From NCBI GenBank assembly GCA_019419725.1, contig DXZL01000003.1:1-30743 (forward strand): 30,743 nucleotides of DNA, in the 5' to 3' direction. The position numbers and the translations under genes were made by a program. The notes under the pieces were generated by a model. It worked only from the letters and a program-made list of their open reading frames with translations, was not told the DNA's origin and made no database searches. Below, piece by piece: positions 13,998-21,751 of this stretch; within the stretch, counting starts at the first letter, position 1, and the number at the start of each line of letters is the position of its first letter. The stretch comes from Veillonella sp. Its GTDB lineage: Bacteria > Bacillota > Negativicutes > Veillonellales > Veillonellaceae.

Positions 13998-14681
13998 TTG
14001 AAAAAAGTATTAACCTTAACATTAGCCGTGGCCATCGTCGCCGGTGGCTATATGTCTGAGGCTAATGGGGCGGGAGAACAGCCTTCTAAGCAGGCACCGT
14101 CTATATCTGAGATAAACATATATACGCCTAAAGAACTCAACGCCCGCCAAAAGGATTTGGTCGATATTGGTCGCTATACAGCGTCCGGTGATCAAGGTGC
14201 GTTGAAAAGTTCAATCGCCTCTGCTATTGAGCGAGGCACGCTGACGCCGCAAGAGGTGAGTATTGCGATTCGTCAACTTTACTCTGCTGCTGGTTTGAAG
14301 CAAATGAATGCAGCTTTAGCTACATTCGATCAATTGCGTGAAGAGCGCCCTGAGTTTGGTGCTGATTACGAAAAAATGGTTCCTAAGCAAACAGGTCTTA
14401 GTGCTTTATTGGGGAATGGCACTAATGGGGCTGCTTTAACAAAGCAGAAGCCTGAGGACGCTAAGGAAGGGGTTCAATATAATACATTCCGTATGAAAAA
14501 ACCGAAACCGCAAAATCGCAATCGTTCTCGCCTTGGTAAATTGGACCGTGAATTGGTCGCTGCCGCAGCTTTAGGTACGCGCGTAGGTAAAAATAATCTA
14601 TTCGCTGCATCTGAAAAGAGTTTATCTGAGCTTGGCCTCAGCAAATATCAAATTGAAAATCTTGAAACTTTGATTTTCTAA
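13998..14681 (+). CDS. Secreted protein with a carboxymuconolactone-decarboxylase-like domain
   Basis: The 227-residue protein starts at TTG (after AAAAGGGAG) with a Sec signal peptide, MKKVLTLTLAVAIVAGG, and a probable cut after ANGA near residue 25. Residues about 46-115 (ELNARQKDLVDIGRYTASGD, then IERGTLTPQEVSIAIRQLYSAAG and MNAALATFDQLREE) follow the all-helical CMD pattern. The CxxC and other cysteines of the AhpD-type peroxidases are absent; the mature protein has no cysteine at all. A basic linker (KKPKPQNRNRSR) leads to a second helical part, KLDRELVAAAALGTRVG, that may be half of another CMD-like unit. Its role is unknown; a periplasmic enzyme or binding protein is possible. It is a single gene between terminators. 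Confidence 0.6.
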   Translation: MKKVLTLTLAVAIVAGGYMSEANGAGEQPSKQAPSISEINIYTPKELNARQKDLVDIGRYTASGDQGALKSSIASAIERGTLTPQEVSIAIRQLYSAAGLKQMNAALATFDQLREERPEFGADYEKMVPKQTGLSALLGNGTNGAALTKQKPEDAKEGVQYNTFRMKKPKPQNRNRSRLGKLDRELVAAAALGTRVGKNNLFAASEKSLSELGLSKYQIENLETLIF

Positions 14682-14689
14682 TACCATCT

Positions 14690-14719
14690 AGACCTACTTC
14701 TTCGGAGGTAGGTCTTTTT
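14690..14719 (+). terminator. Terminator with UUCG tetraloop
   Basis: An 11-bp stem (14690-14700 with 14705-14715, one G-U pair) is capped by C(UUCG)G and followed by five T. Confidence 0.9.
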
Positions 14720-14754
14720 ATGTTCTAAATCATATGTAGAAAAGGGAAATATAA

Positions 14755-14783
14755 TTGACGTTTAAGGCCCCCTTTTCTATAAT
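14755..14783 (+). promoter_or_regulatory. Predicted promoter of trmB-rodA
   Basis: TTGACG (14755-14760), a 17-base spacer and a perfect TATAAT (14778-14783). This is a near-consensus housekeeping promoter about 70 bases before trmB. Confidence 0.75.
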
Positions 14784-14852
14784 TAATAAGATAGGTATAT
14801 GACCTGTAATAATAGATATAATTAATAATTAATATAGATGTAAGGAGAAAGT

Positions 14853-15512
14853 ATGCGCCTTCGTAGAAAACCGTGGATTGATGAAGCTATCCACGAATAT
14901 GACTCTCATATTATTTTATCTGGTCAAGAGCAGTATAAGGGTAAATGGCGTGAGTTGTTTGCACATCCTGAACGACCATTATATATGGAGCTTGGTACAG
15001 GTAAGGGACGCTTTATTGCGGGTATGGCCGAAGCGTATCCAGATGCTAACTTCGTAGGATTTGAAGTGCAAATTGGGGTAATTTATTACGCAGCACAAAA
15101 AATTTTTGAAGCAGAACGAGATAATGCTAAGGTATCTCTCTTTGATATCGCTGGTATTGAAGAGATTGTTGCGCCAGGTGAAGTGGATCGCTTCTATATC
15201 AACTTCTGTGATCCATGGCCTAAGGCAAAACATGCTAAGCGTCGCCTCACATATCATACATTCCTCGATCGTTATGCTCGTCTTTTAAAAGACGGTGGTG
15301 AGGTTCACTTTAAAACTGATAATGAAGGTTTATTTATGTTCTCTCTTGAAGAATTTAAAGAATGCGGATGGGAACTTAAAAATGTAACCTATGATTTACA
15401 TAGTACAGACCTTCCAAATGTAAAAACTGAGTATGAAGAAAAGTTTAGTGCTAAAGGTCAACCTATTTTCCGCTTAGAAGCAATTAAGCCAAAAGTACAA
15501 AAGGAGGCTTAA
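14853..15512 (+). CDS. trmB: tRNA (guanine-N7)-methyltransferase
   Basis: The 219-residue enzyme puts the N7-methyl group on G46 of the tRNA variable loop using SAM. Visible marks are RLRRKPWIDEA at the start, the SAM motif ELGTGKGRFIAGMAEAYP (residues 46-63), VGFEVQ, the catalytic region INFCDPWPKAKHAKRRLTY and GGEVHFKTDNEGLF. Length and order are typical of TrmB. The ATG follows AAGGAG. rodA begins one base after its stop codon and its ribosome binding site is inside trmB, so the two are co-transcribed and probably coupled. Confidence 0.95.
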   Translation: MRLRRKPWIDEAIHEYDSHIILSGQEQYKGKWRELFAHPERPLYMELGTGKGRFIAGMAEAYPDANFVGFEVQIGVIYYAAQKIFEAERDNAKVSLFDIAGIEEIVAPGEVDRFYINFCDPWPKAKHAKRRLTYHTFLDRYARLLKDGGEVHFKTDNEGLFMFSLEEFKECGWELKNVTYDLHSTDLPNVKTEYEEKFSAKGQPIFRLEAIKPKVQKEA

Positions 15513-15513
15513 C

Positions 15514-16857
15514 ATGGAAACACCGAATAAGGGGGATAGTCGGTGGGGCTCACTCTTTAAAAATGATTTACAAGGTATGCTCTTACCTATATTGCTCATC
15601 ACGATTATAGGTAGTGTGAATATCTTCAGTGCCACTTATATTAACTCTATTTACGAAAATACAGGGCTTTTAGGGTACTTTTCAAAACATATAGGGTTCC
15701 TATTTCTTTCAATGGCAATAGGTGTTATTTTATATCGGTATGATTATAGGCAACTACAAAAGCCACATATGTTGCAACGCATAATGATTGCAACCCTAAT
15801 AGGCATGGTGTTAGTTCTTGTGGCGGGCTCTGTCATTAATGGTGCGCGTCGGTGGATTGTTATCGGTCCCGTATCGATACAGCCGTCGGAATTCGCCAAG
15901 TTAGCTGCCATAATATGGACATCCGCTAAATTGAGTACTATGAGAAAATGGGGTAAATCAAGATATAATAATCCACTCACAAACTTACAAGGTTATGTGA
16001 GTGAGCGCGTAGGTTATATGTTGCCAATGTTAGTTTGGCCTATAATCTTTGCAGTGTTAACGATCTTGCAACCAGATATGGGGACAACTGTGCTAATCTT
16101 TGGGTTCTCCTTCATATTAATATATTTAGCAGGTTTTGATGGTCGATTCTTTGGTGGTGCCTTTGCTGTAGCTGGCGTGATAGGCTTTATTGCAGCTCGT
16201 ATGTCACCGTATCGTTGGGAACGGATTCAGTCTTGGTTCGACCCTTGGCCTCATGCTCAAGATATGGGCTATCAAACGGTGCAAGGCCTTTTGGCCGTAG
16301 GTTCTGGCGGTATTCTTGGGGAAGGCTTTATGCAAGGTACATCTAAGTACTTTTACTTGCCAGAAGCACATACAGACTTTGCATTCGCCGTGTGGGCTCA
16401 AGAAATGGGCTTTGTTGGAGCTGTCTTTGTAGTTCTTTTGGTGGCAGCCTTTACATTCTTTGGATTCCGTATTGCTAATCGATCTCGCGATGAATTTGGC
16501 AAATGGTTAGCGATGGGGATAACCTTGCTCATCAGTGGACAAGCATTATTTAACATTGCCATGGTCTGTGGCATTATGCCTGTAACAGGAGTACCTTTGC
16601 CATTTATTAGTTATGGTGGTTCCTCATTGTTGATGAACTTTATGGCTATAGGCTTGTTAGCTAGCGTTGGTCGTCGCAATGTAGAAGGTGTAAAACAAGT
16701 TGGTACTGCTGAGGTTTTGCCATCTTTACGTGAGGAAACGCAAAGCCGATTCAAACCGGCTGCTCCGAAGCGTCCTCAAAAAACGGAAATGCCTGGTCCA
16801 TTTAGACCGAGAGAGACTAAAAAGCCTACTCGTAGACGACCTAGGTCTGAACGTTGA
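15514..16857 (+). CDS. rodA: SEDS-family peptidoglycan glycosyltransferase RodA/FtsW
   Basis: The 447-residue integral membrane protein has about ten hydrophobic segments and belongs to the SEDS family that polymerises lipid II glycan strands. Marks include GARRWIVIGPVSIQPSEFAKLA, LQPDMGTTVLIF, an extracytoplasmic stretch with SWFDPWPHAQDMGYQTVQ, and near the end MVCGIMPVTGVPLPFISYGGSSLL. It fits RodA (cell elongation) somewhat better than FtsW. The last 45 residues form a proline- and arginine-rich cytoplasmic tail (KRPQKTEMPGPFRP, then TRRRPRSER) that is not part of the catalytic domain. AAAGGAGG lies just before the ATG. Confidence 0.85.
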   Translation: METPNKGDSRWGSLFKNDLQGMLLPILLITIIGSVNIFSATYINSIYENTGLLGYFSKHIGFLFLSMAIGVILYRYDYRQLQKPHMLQRIMIATLIGMVLVLVAGSVINGARRWIVIGPVSIQPSEFAKLAAIIWTSAKLSTMRKWGKSRYNNPLTNLQGYVSERVGYMLPMLVWPIIFAVLTILQPDMGTTVLIFGFSFILIYLAGFDGRFFGGAFAVAGVIGFIAARMSPYRWERIQSWFDPWPHAQDMGYQTVQGLLAVGSGGILGEGFMQGTSKYFYLPEAHTDFAFAVWAQEMGFVGAVFVVLLVAAFTFFGFRIANRSRDEFGKWLAMGITLLISGQALFNIAMVCGIMPVTGVPLPFISYGGSSLLMNFMAIGLLASVGRRNVEGVKQVGTAEVLPSLREETQSRFKPAAPKRPQKTEMPGPFRPRETKKPTRRRPRSER

Positions 16858-16902
16858 TATTTAACTTATGTAGTATAAGGTGAATATATTTAGTGTGGAT
16901 TT

Positions 16903-16930
16903 ATATAGCATCTCTTAAGAGGTGCTGTAT
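16903..16930 (+). promoter_or_regulatory. Hairpin in the uracil permease leader
   Basis: A 12-bp stem (16903-16914 with 16919-16930, two G-U pairs) with a TTAA loop lies 37 bases before the permease start. No T-run follows, so it is not a terminator. It may stabilise or regulate the leader, or be part of an antiterminator. Confidence 0.4.
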
Positions 16931-16967
16931 AAATGTAACGTACTTGTATTGTGTGTGAGGAGAAAAA

Positions 16968-18251
16968 ATGAAGGATTATATTGATATCCAAGAACGCCCG
17001 TCCTGGGGTCGAATGTTGCCACTTAGTTTCCAACATTTATTTGCTATGTTTGGTTCTACTGTATTGGTACCATATTTGTTAAAAGTAGATCCGGCAACAG
17101 CTTTATTTATGAATGGTATCGGTACATTACTGTATTTATTTGTTTGTAAAGGTAAAATCCCTGCATATCTCGGATCTAGCTTTGCTTTCATTGCTCCTGT
17201 AGCAGGCGTATTATCTGCAGGTCTCGGTTATGAGGCCGCAAAGGGGGCCTTCGTTGTATTTGGTCTATCCTTTGTGATTTTATCTATTCTCGTTCGTTAT
17301 ATTGGTACTCGTTGGATCGATAAGTTATTCCCTCCAGCAGCGATGGGGGCTATCGTAGCTATTATCGGTTTGGAATTAGCGCCAGTAGCGATGAGTATGT
17401 CTGGCCTTATTGGCAATCAAGATTTAGGCATGAGCCACAGCCAAGCTATTTTTATCTCTATGTTTTCCTTAGTTGTTACCTTGCTTGGTACTGTTGTGTT
17501 CCGTGGCTTCTTAGCTGTAATCCCTGTTTTGATTGGCGTTGTTTCCGGCTATATCTTGTCTGCCTTTATGGGCGTTGTTGATTTCTCTGGTGTAGAGGCT
17601 GCTCCTTGGTTCTCTTTACCACAGTTCTATGGCATGCCTGTATTTGATATCAATGCCATTATTATGATTATGCCAGCACTCTTTGTAGTATTTGCTGAGC
17701 ACGTAGGTCACTTAGTTGTAACGAGCAACATTGTATCAAAAGACTTGATGAAAGAACCAGGTTTACAACGTTCCTTGCTAGGTGATGGCCTTGCGAACAT
17801 CCTTTCTGGTTTCTTCGGTGCTACACCAAATACGACATACGGTGAAAATATCGGTGTCCTCGCTATTACTCGTTGCTTTAGCGTATGGGTAATTGGTGGT
17901 GCTGCAGTTCTTGCGATTATTATCTCCTTTGTAGGTAAAGTAGCAGCTCTTATTCATGCTATTCCTGTACCAGTTATGGGTGGCGTATCTATTCTCTTGT
18001 TCGGCATCATCGCAGCATCTGGTTTGCGCATGTTAGTAGAACGTAAAGTAGACTACACAAACCCTGTTAACATGATTCTTACATCCGTTATCCTCGTTGT
18101 AGGCCTTAGCGGTGCTGAACTTGCGGTAGGTCCTGTTGTATTGAAAGGCATGGGTCTTGCTACTGTAGTAGGCATGGCCATGAGTATTATCTTATTAATC
18201 CTTCAAAAAACAGGCGTTGGTAATGATCAATTGAAAAAAACAGAAGTATAA
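16968..18251 (+). CDS. uraA: NCS2-family uracil permease
   Basis: The 427-residue proton symporter of the inner membrane has about 14 hydrophobic segments. Family marks are the first-segment QHLFAMFGSTVLVPYLL, YLGSSFAFIAPV, the substrate-site stretch VFAEHVGHLVVTSNI with its glutamate, and TPNTTYGENIGVLAITRCFS, the last favouring uracil over xanthine or urate. It supplies uracil for pyrimidine salvage. The start ATG follows GAGGAG. It is a single gene with its own leader and a terminator at 18324. Uracil specificity is a good inference, not proven. Confidence 0.88.
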   Translation: MKDYIDIQERPSWGRMLPLSFQHLFAMFGSTVLVPYLLKVDPATALFMNGIGTLLYLFVCKGKIPAYLGSSFAFIAPVAGVLSAGLGYEAAKGAFVVFGLSFVILSILVRYIGTRWIDKLFPPAAMGAIVAIIGLELAPVAMSMSGLIGNQDLGMSHSQAIFISMFSLVVTLLGTVVFRGFLAVIPVLIGVVSGYILSAFMGVVDFSGVEAAPWFSLPQFYGMPVFDINAIIMIMPALFVVFAEHVGHLVVTSNIVSKDLMKEPGLQRSLLGDGLANILSGFFGATPNTTYGENIGVLAITRCFSVWVIGGAAVLAIIISFVGKVAALIHAIPVPVMGGVSILLFGIIAASGLRMLVERKVDYTNPVNMILTSVILVVGLSGAELAVGPVVLKGMGLATVVGMAMSIILLILQKTGVGNDQLKKTEV

Positions 18252-18323
18252 TTCAAGTTGCTGTGAGGCTACCATATAAATCGTTGCGTTTATAAGCCCA
18301 ATTTGTTTTTTACTCCTTATAAT

Positions 18324-18369
18324 AAACGACTACTAGATCAGATGTATATCTGTGAAAGTAGTCGTTTTT
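18324..18369 (+). terminator. Terminator after uraA
   Basis: AAACGACTACT (18324-18334) pairs with AGTAGTCGTTT (18357-18367), with an inner CAGAT/ATCTG helix. Five T (18365-18369) end the structure. Confidence 0.85.
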
Positions 18370-18455
18370 AGTTTAGGAAAAACTATGAAAATTATTATGG
18401 GATAGAAGTGGAGAGATAAAAAGCTATAAGCGTTGCTTACATTTATTAAAAAGAC

Positions 18456-18484
18456 TTGACATAATTCGTTTACAATAGTAAACT
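18456..18484 (+). promoter_or_regulatory. Promoter of copY-copB
   Basis: A consensus TTGACA (18456-18461), a 17-base spacer and TAAACT (18479-18484). The -10 region overlaps the first cop-box-like dyad, which suits repression by CopY. Confidence 0.65.
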
Positions 18485-18516
18485 TACATTAAACACATTT
18501 GTTTACACTTGTAAAC
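18468..18516. promoter_or_regulatory. Two cop-box operators for CopY
   Basis: Two 16-base dyads of the form GTTTAC-N4-GTAAAC lie at 18468-18483 and 18501-18516. The second contains TACACTTGTA, an exact match to the cop box TACAnnTGTA; the first (TACAATAGTA) differs at one position. Paired cop boxes are usual at CopY-controlled promoters. Confidence 0.85.
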
Positions 18517-18534
18517 GAAGAGGAGGAAAGGAAA

Positions 18535-18984
18535 ATGAGCACAAGAGAACTTAATACTTATATCACAGATGCTGAGTGGGAAGTCATGCGTGTAGTTTGG
18601 GCAAATGATCGAGTAACTAGTAAAAAAGTCATTTCCGTATTGCAAGAAAAAATGGGCTGGACACAATCCACTATCAAAACGATCTTAGGTCGATTAGTTG
18701 GAAAAGGCGTACTAAATACAGAGCAAGAAGGTAGAAATTTTATTTACACTGCCAATATTGAAGAGAAAGAAGCCGTAAGGGATTATGTAGAAGATATTTT
18801 TAACCGTATTTGCAATAAGAAAGTCGGAAATGTAATAGGAAGCATCATTGAAAATCATGTTTTAAGCTTCGATGATATAGATCGACTAGAAAAAATATTA
18901 GAGATGAAAAAATCTTTCGCAGTAGAAGAAGTGGATTGCAATTGTCCAGAAGGACAATGCGAATGTCATTTACATCATCATTAA
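18535..18984 (+). CDS. copY: CopY/TcrY-type copper-responsive repressor
   Basis: The 149-residue repressor has an N-terminal winged HTH of the BlaI/CopY family (ITDAEWEVMRVVWANDRVTS, then GWTQSTIKTILGRLVGKGVL) and a helical dimer region. It ends with the metal-binding CNCPEGQCEC, the CxCxxxxCxC motif that binds Zn(II) in the repressing form and Cu(I) on induction. An extra His-rich tail HLHHH follows, which is not a usual CopY feature. The start at 18535 follows AGGAGGAAAGG; a longer reading by 12 codons would run through the second cop box. copB starts 19 bases downstream. Its closest relatives are probably in Lactobacillales (inference from sequence style). Confidence 0.92.
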   Translation: MSTRELNTYITDAEWEVMRVVWANDRVTSKKVISVLQEKMGWTQSTIKTILGRLVGKGVLNTEQEGRNFIYTANIEEKEAVRDYVEDIFNRICNKKVGNVIGSIIENHVLSFDDIDRLEKILEMKKSFAVEEVDCNCPEGQCECHLHHH

Positions 18985-19003
18985 GCATAAGGAGGAATTT
19001 AAA

Positions 19004-21157
19004 ATGAATAATGACAACAGATATTCGTCCCATAGTCACCATGATTATGACGACATAGATAAGTTAAAACACGAGCATGGAATCACAGATGAACATGGAG
19101 ACCATAAGGATCAACATCACGACCATCATGCTAGTCATGACCACAGTGGGCACCATAAGGATCAACATCACGACCATCATGCTGGTCATGACCACAGTGG
19201 GCACGGAGGGCATGCCCACCATCATCACGGAAGCTTTAAGGAACTTTTCTTAAAGTCATTGCCACTAGGAATCATTATTATGTTCTTATCCCCTATGTAT
19301 GGATTTGAACTACCATTCCAGTTTACTTTTCCATATTCTGATATTGTAGTAGCTATTTTATCTACTATATTAATTATTTATGGTGGACGTCCATTCTATC
19401 AAGGTGCAGTTGACGAATTTAAACAAAAAGAACCTGGAATGATGACTCTAGTTTCTTTAGGTTTAAGTGCTTCATATTTATACAGTATTTACGCTGTGAT
19501 CATCACCTACGTAACGGGTGAACACGTGATGGACTTTTTCTTTGAATTTGCTTCATTACTATTAATCATGTTATTAGGTCACTGGATTGAGATGAAAGCT
19601 ATTGGAGAAGCCGGAGATGCACAAGCAGCATTGGCTAAGTTAGTGCCGAAAGATGCTCACGTTGTATTAGAAGACGATTCAATTGAAACACGACCAGTTG
19701 CTGACTTAAAGATAGGTGATTTAATTCGTGTTCAAGCCGGAGAAAATGTGCCAGCAGACGGGATTATCGAGCGTGGCGAATCACGTTTAAATGAAGCTCT
19801 TCTAACTGGGGAGTCAAAAGCAGTAAAAAAAGGCCCTGGCGATGAAGTAATCGGGGGCTCAACAAATGGAGAAGGGGTACTTTATATTAAAGTGCTTGAG
19901 ACAGGTGATCAATCCTTCATCTCTCAAGTTCAGAATTTAATCAGCCAAGCTCAAAGTCAGCCTTCCAGAGCAGAAAATATTGCTCAAAAGGTTGCAGGAT
20001 GGCTCTTCTATATTGCGGTCATTGTCGCACTAATAGCTTTTGTAGTGTGGATGATTATTGGAGATATCCCAACGGCAGTTACCTTTACTATCGCGACCTT
20101 AGTTATAGCTTGTCCACATGCATTAGGTCTGGCTATTCCATTGGTCACCGCCCGTAGCACAAGCTTAGGAGCCAGTCGTGGGTTACTGGTGAAAGACCGC
20201 CAAGCTTTAGAAATAGCTCAAGATGCAGATGTGATGATTTTAGATAAAACAGGTACTTTAACAACTGGTGCGTTTAAAGTATTAGAGGTTGAACTTTTTA
20301 ATAACAAATATAAGAAAGAGGAAATCATTGCCTTATTGGCAGGTATTGAAGGAGGATCTAGTCACCCAATTGCTCAATCAATTATAAGTTTCGCCGAGCA
20401 GCAAGATATACGTCCAGCATCTTTTGATTCTATTGATGTGATTTCCGGTGCTGGAGTAGAGGGTAAAGCAGGCGGGCACCGTTACCAATTAATCAGTCAA
20501 AAAGCCTACGGACGTAATCTGGATATTGATATTCCAAAAGGAGCAACTCTCAGTGTCTTAGTAGAAAACGATGATGCTATTGGTGCTGTAGCTTTAGGGG
20601 ATGAATTAAAACCAACGAGCAAAGAGTTAATTAAAGTTCTTAAAAAGAACAATATTCAACCAATTATGGCAACAGGTGATAATGAAAAAGCAGCTCAAGG
20701 CGTGGCAGAATATTTAGAGATTGAATATAGATCAAATCAATCTCCACAAGACAAATATGAGTTAGTAAAAACACTTAAAGAAGAAGGAAAAAAAGTTATC
20801 ATGGTAGGTGACGGTATCAATGATGCTCCTTCTCTTGCCTTGGCAGATGTTGGAATAGCGGTCGGTGCAGGAACTCAAGTGGCGTTGGATTCAGCTGATG
20901 TCATCTTGACTCAATCTGATCCAGGAGATATTGAATCATTTATTGAATTAGCACACAAAACAACTCGTAAAATGAAACAAAATCTCTTTTGGGGAGCCGG
21001 TTATAACTTTATAGCTATCCCTCTAGCTGCAGGAATTTTGGCTCCTATTGGTATCACATTAAGCCCTGCATTAGGAGCAGTCCTAATGTCTGTGTCAACA
21101 GTCATCGTCGCCATTAATGCTATGTTATTAAGTTTAGATCCAAAAAATAACGGTTAA
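19004..21157 (+). CDS. copB: CopB-type copper/silver-exporting P1B ATPase
   Basis: The 717-residue inner-membrane pump has a His-rich N-terminus (residues about 9-76) in place of CxxC metal domains. P-type motifs follow: TGES at 268-271, the membrane metal-binding CPH at 370-372, which marks the CopB (P1B-3) branch, the phosphorylated D414 in DKTGTLTTG, SSHPIA, and MVGDGINDAPSLA. Glycine is often GGA here, whereas flanking genes prefer GGT/GGC. Within the His region a 51-bp unit is present twice in tandem, 50 of 51 bases identical. It forms an operon with copY under two cop boxes. copA and copZ are not present here. It gives resistance to copper, perhaps also silver. Confidence 0.93.
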   Translation: MNNDNRYSSHSHHDYDDIDKLKHEHGITDEHGDHKDQHHDHHASHDHSGHHKDQHHDHHAGHDHSGHGGHAHHHHGSFKELFLKSLPLGIIIMFLSPMYGFELPFQFTFPYSDIVVAILSTILIIYGGRPFYQGAVDEFKQKEPGMMTLVSLGLSASYLYSIYAVIITYVTGEHVMDFFFEFASLLLIMLLGHWIEMKAIGEAGDAQAALAKLVPKDAHVVLEDDSIETRPVADLKIGDLIRVQAGENVPADGIIERGESRLNEALLTGESKAVKKGPGDEVIGGSTNGEGVLYIKVLETGDQSFISQVQNLISQAQSQPSRAENIAQKVAGWLFYIAVIVALIAFVVWMIIGDIPTAVTFTIATLVIACPHALGLAIPLVTARSTSLGASRGLLVKDRQALEIAQDADVMILDKTGTLTTGAFKVLEVELFNNKYKKEEIIALLAGIEGGSSHPIAQSIISFAEQQDIRPASFDSIDVISGAGVEGKAGGHRYQLISQKAYGRNLDIDIPKGATLSVLVENDDAIGAVALGDELKPTSKELIKVLKKNNIQPIMATGDNEKAAQGVAEYLEIEYRSNQSPQDKYELVKTLKEEGKKVIMVGDGINDAPSLALADVGIAVGAGTQVALDSADVILTQSDPGDIESFIELAHKTTRKMKQNLFWGAGYNFIAIPLAAGILAPIGITLSPALGAVLMSVSTVIVAINAMLLSLDPKNNG
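19102..19203 (+). repeat. 51-bp tandem duplication in copB (17-residue His-rich unit)
   Basis: Copies at 19102-19152 and 19153-19203 differ only by A/G at one base. The encoded unit HHKDQHHDHHAGHDHSG is repeated with one Ser/Gly change, and doubles part of the histidine load. Near-identity implies a recent slippage or recombination event. Confidence 0.95.
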
Positions 21158-21250
21158 CAGATCGAATTCATATTGCAATTTAAAAATTATTTTTAATATT
21201 GTATAATGAGTATATAAGTTGTATAAAATTAATTATAGAGAGGAGGGCCT

Positions 21251-21715
21251 ATGGAGTTTTTAATTTGGATGGCTATAGGGATTTCCCTGATGGCGGTAGA
21301 ACTCGTTGTACCGGGTGGTATTTTAGGGCTCATCGGTTATTGTGCCTTTCTTTGGGGCGTTTTTGTAGCTCTTGGAGAAGGAACGATAGCACTGTATGCA
21401 GTACTAGGATTAACAGCCTTGCTAATAGTCCTTATCATCGTGTTCTTTAATCACTTTGAAAAGACTTGGATAGGCAAATTGTTTACCTTAGGGCAACGAT
21501 CTACGACCAAGGCTGGCTATGTATCTAATGATGTATTAGAGGACTTAGCTGGTAAAGAGGGCGTAGCTCATACTACACTGCGCCCTGCAGGTATCGCAAA
21601 AATTGATGGTAATTTGGTAGATGTTGTAACCGAAGGGGACTTCATCGATGCCGGTTCACCGATTGTGGTACTGCGTGTTGTAGGCGGCCGCAATATTGTT
21701 AGAAAGCGCGATTAA
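21251..21715 (+). CDS. NfeD-family membrane protein
   Basis: The 154-residue protein has two to three N-terminal membrane segments (residues about 3-25, 30-50 and 50-68, with the conserved MAVELVVPGGILGLIG) and a C-terminal OB-fold-like domain (about 85-150: GKEGVAHTTLRPAGIAKIDG, VVTEGDFIDAGSPIVV). Short NfeD proteins of this type work with SPFH/flotillin proteins in membrane microdomains. GAGGAGGG precedes the ATG. floA follows 36 bases downstream, which supports that pairing. It lacks the ClpP-class protease domain of long NfeD forms. Confidence 0.88.
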   Translation: MEFLIWMAIGISLMAVELVVPGGILGLIGYCAFLWGVFVALGEGTIALYAVLGLTALLIVLIIVFFNHFEKTWIGKLFTLGQRSTTKAGYVSNDVLEDLAGKEGVAHTTLRPAGIAKIDGNLVDVVTEGDFIDAGSPIVVLRVVGGRNIVRKRD

Positions 21716-21751
21716 GCTTTCACCATATCGTCGTATATAATGGAGGTTATT

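Noticed and set aside
18499..18534. Upstream start for CopY
   Set aside because: It lies inside the second cop box; the ATG at 18535 has a strong ribosome binding site.
19102..19203. CRISPR-like array
   Set aside because: The two repeats are in frame, abut without spacers and encode a His-rich protein unit.
21199..21450. Plus-strand frame overlapping the start of nfeD
   Set aside because: Its chain is Arg/Cys-rich with no hydrophobic pattern, while the nfeD frame shows clear family features and a strong ribosome binding site.
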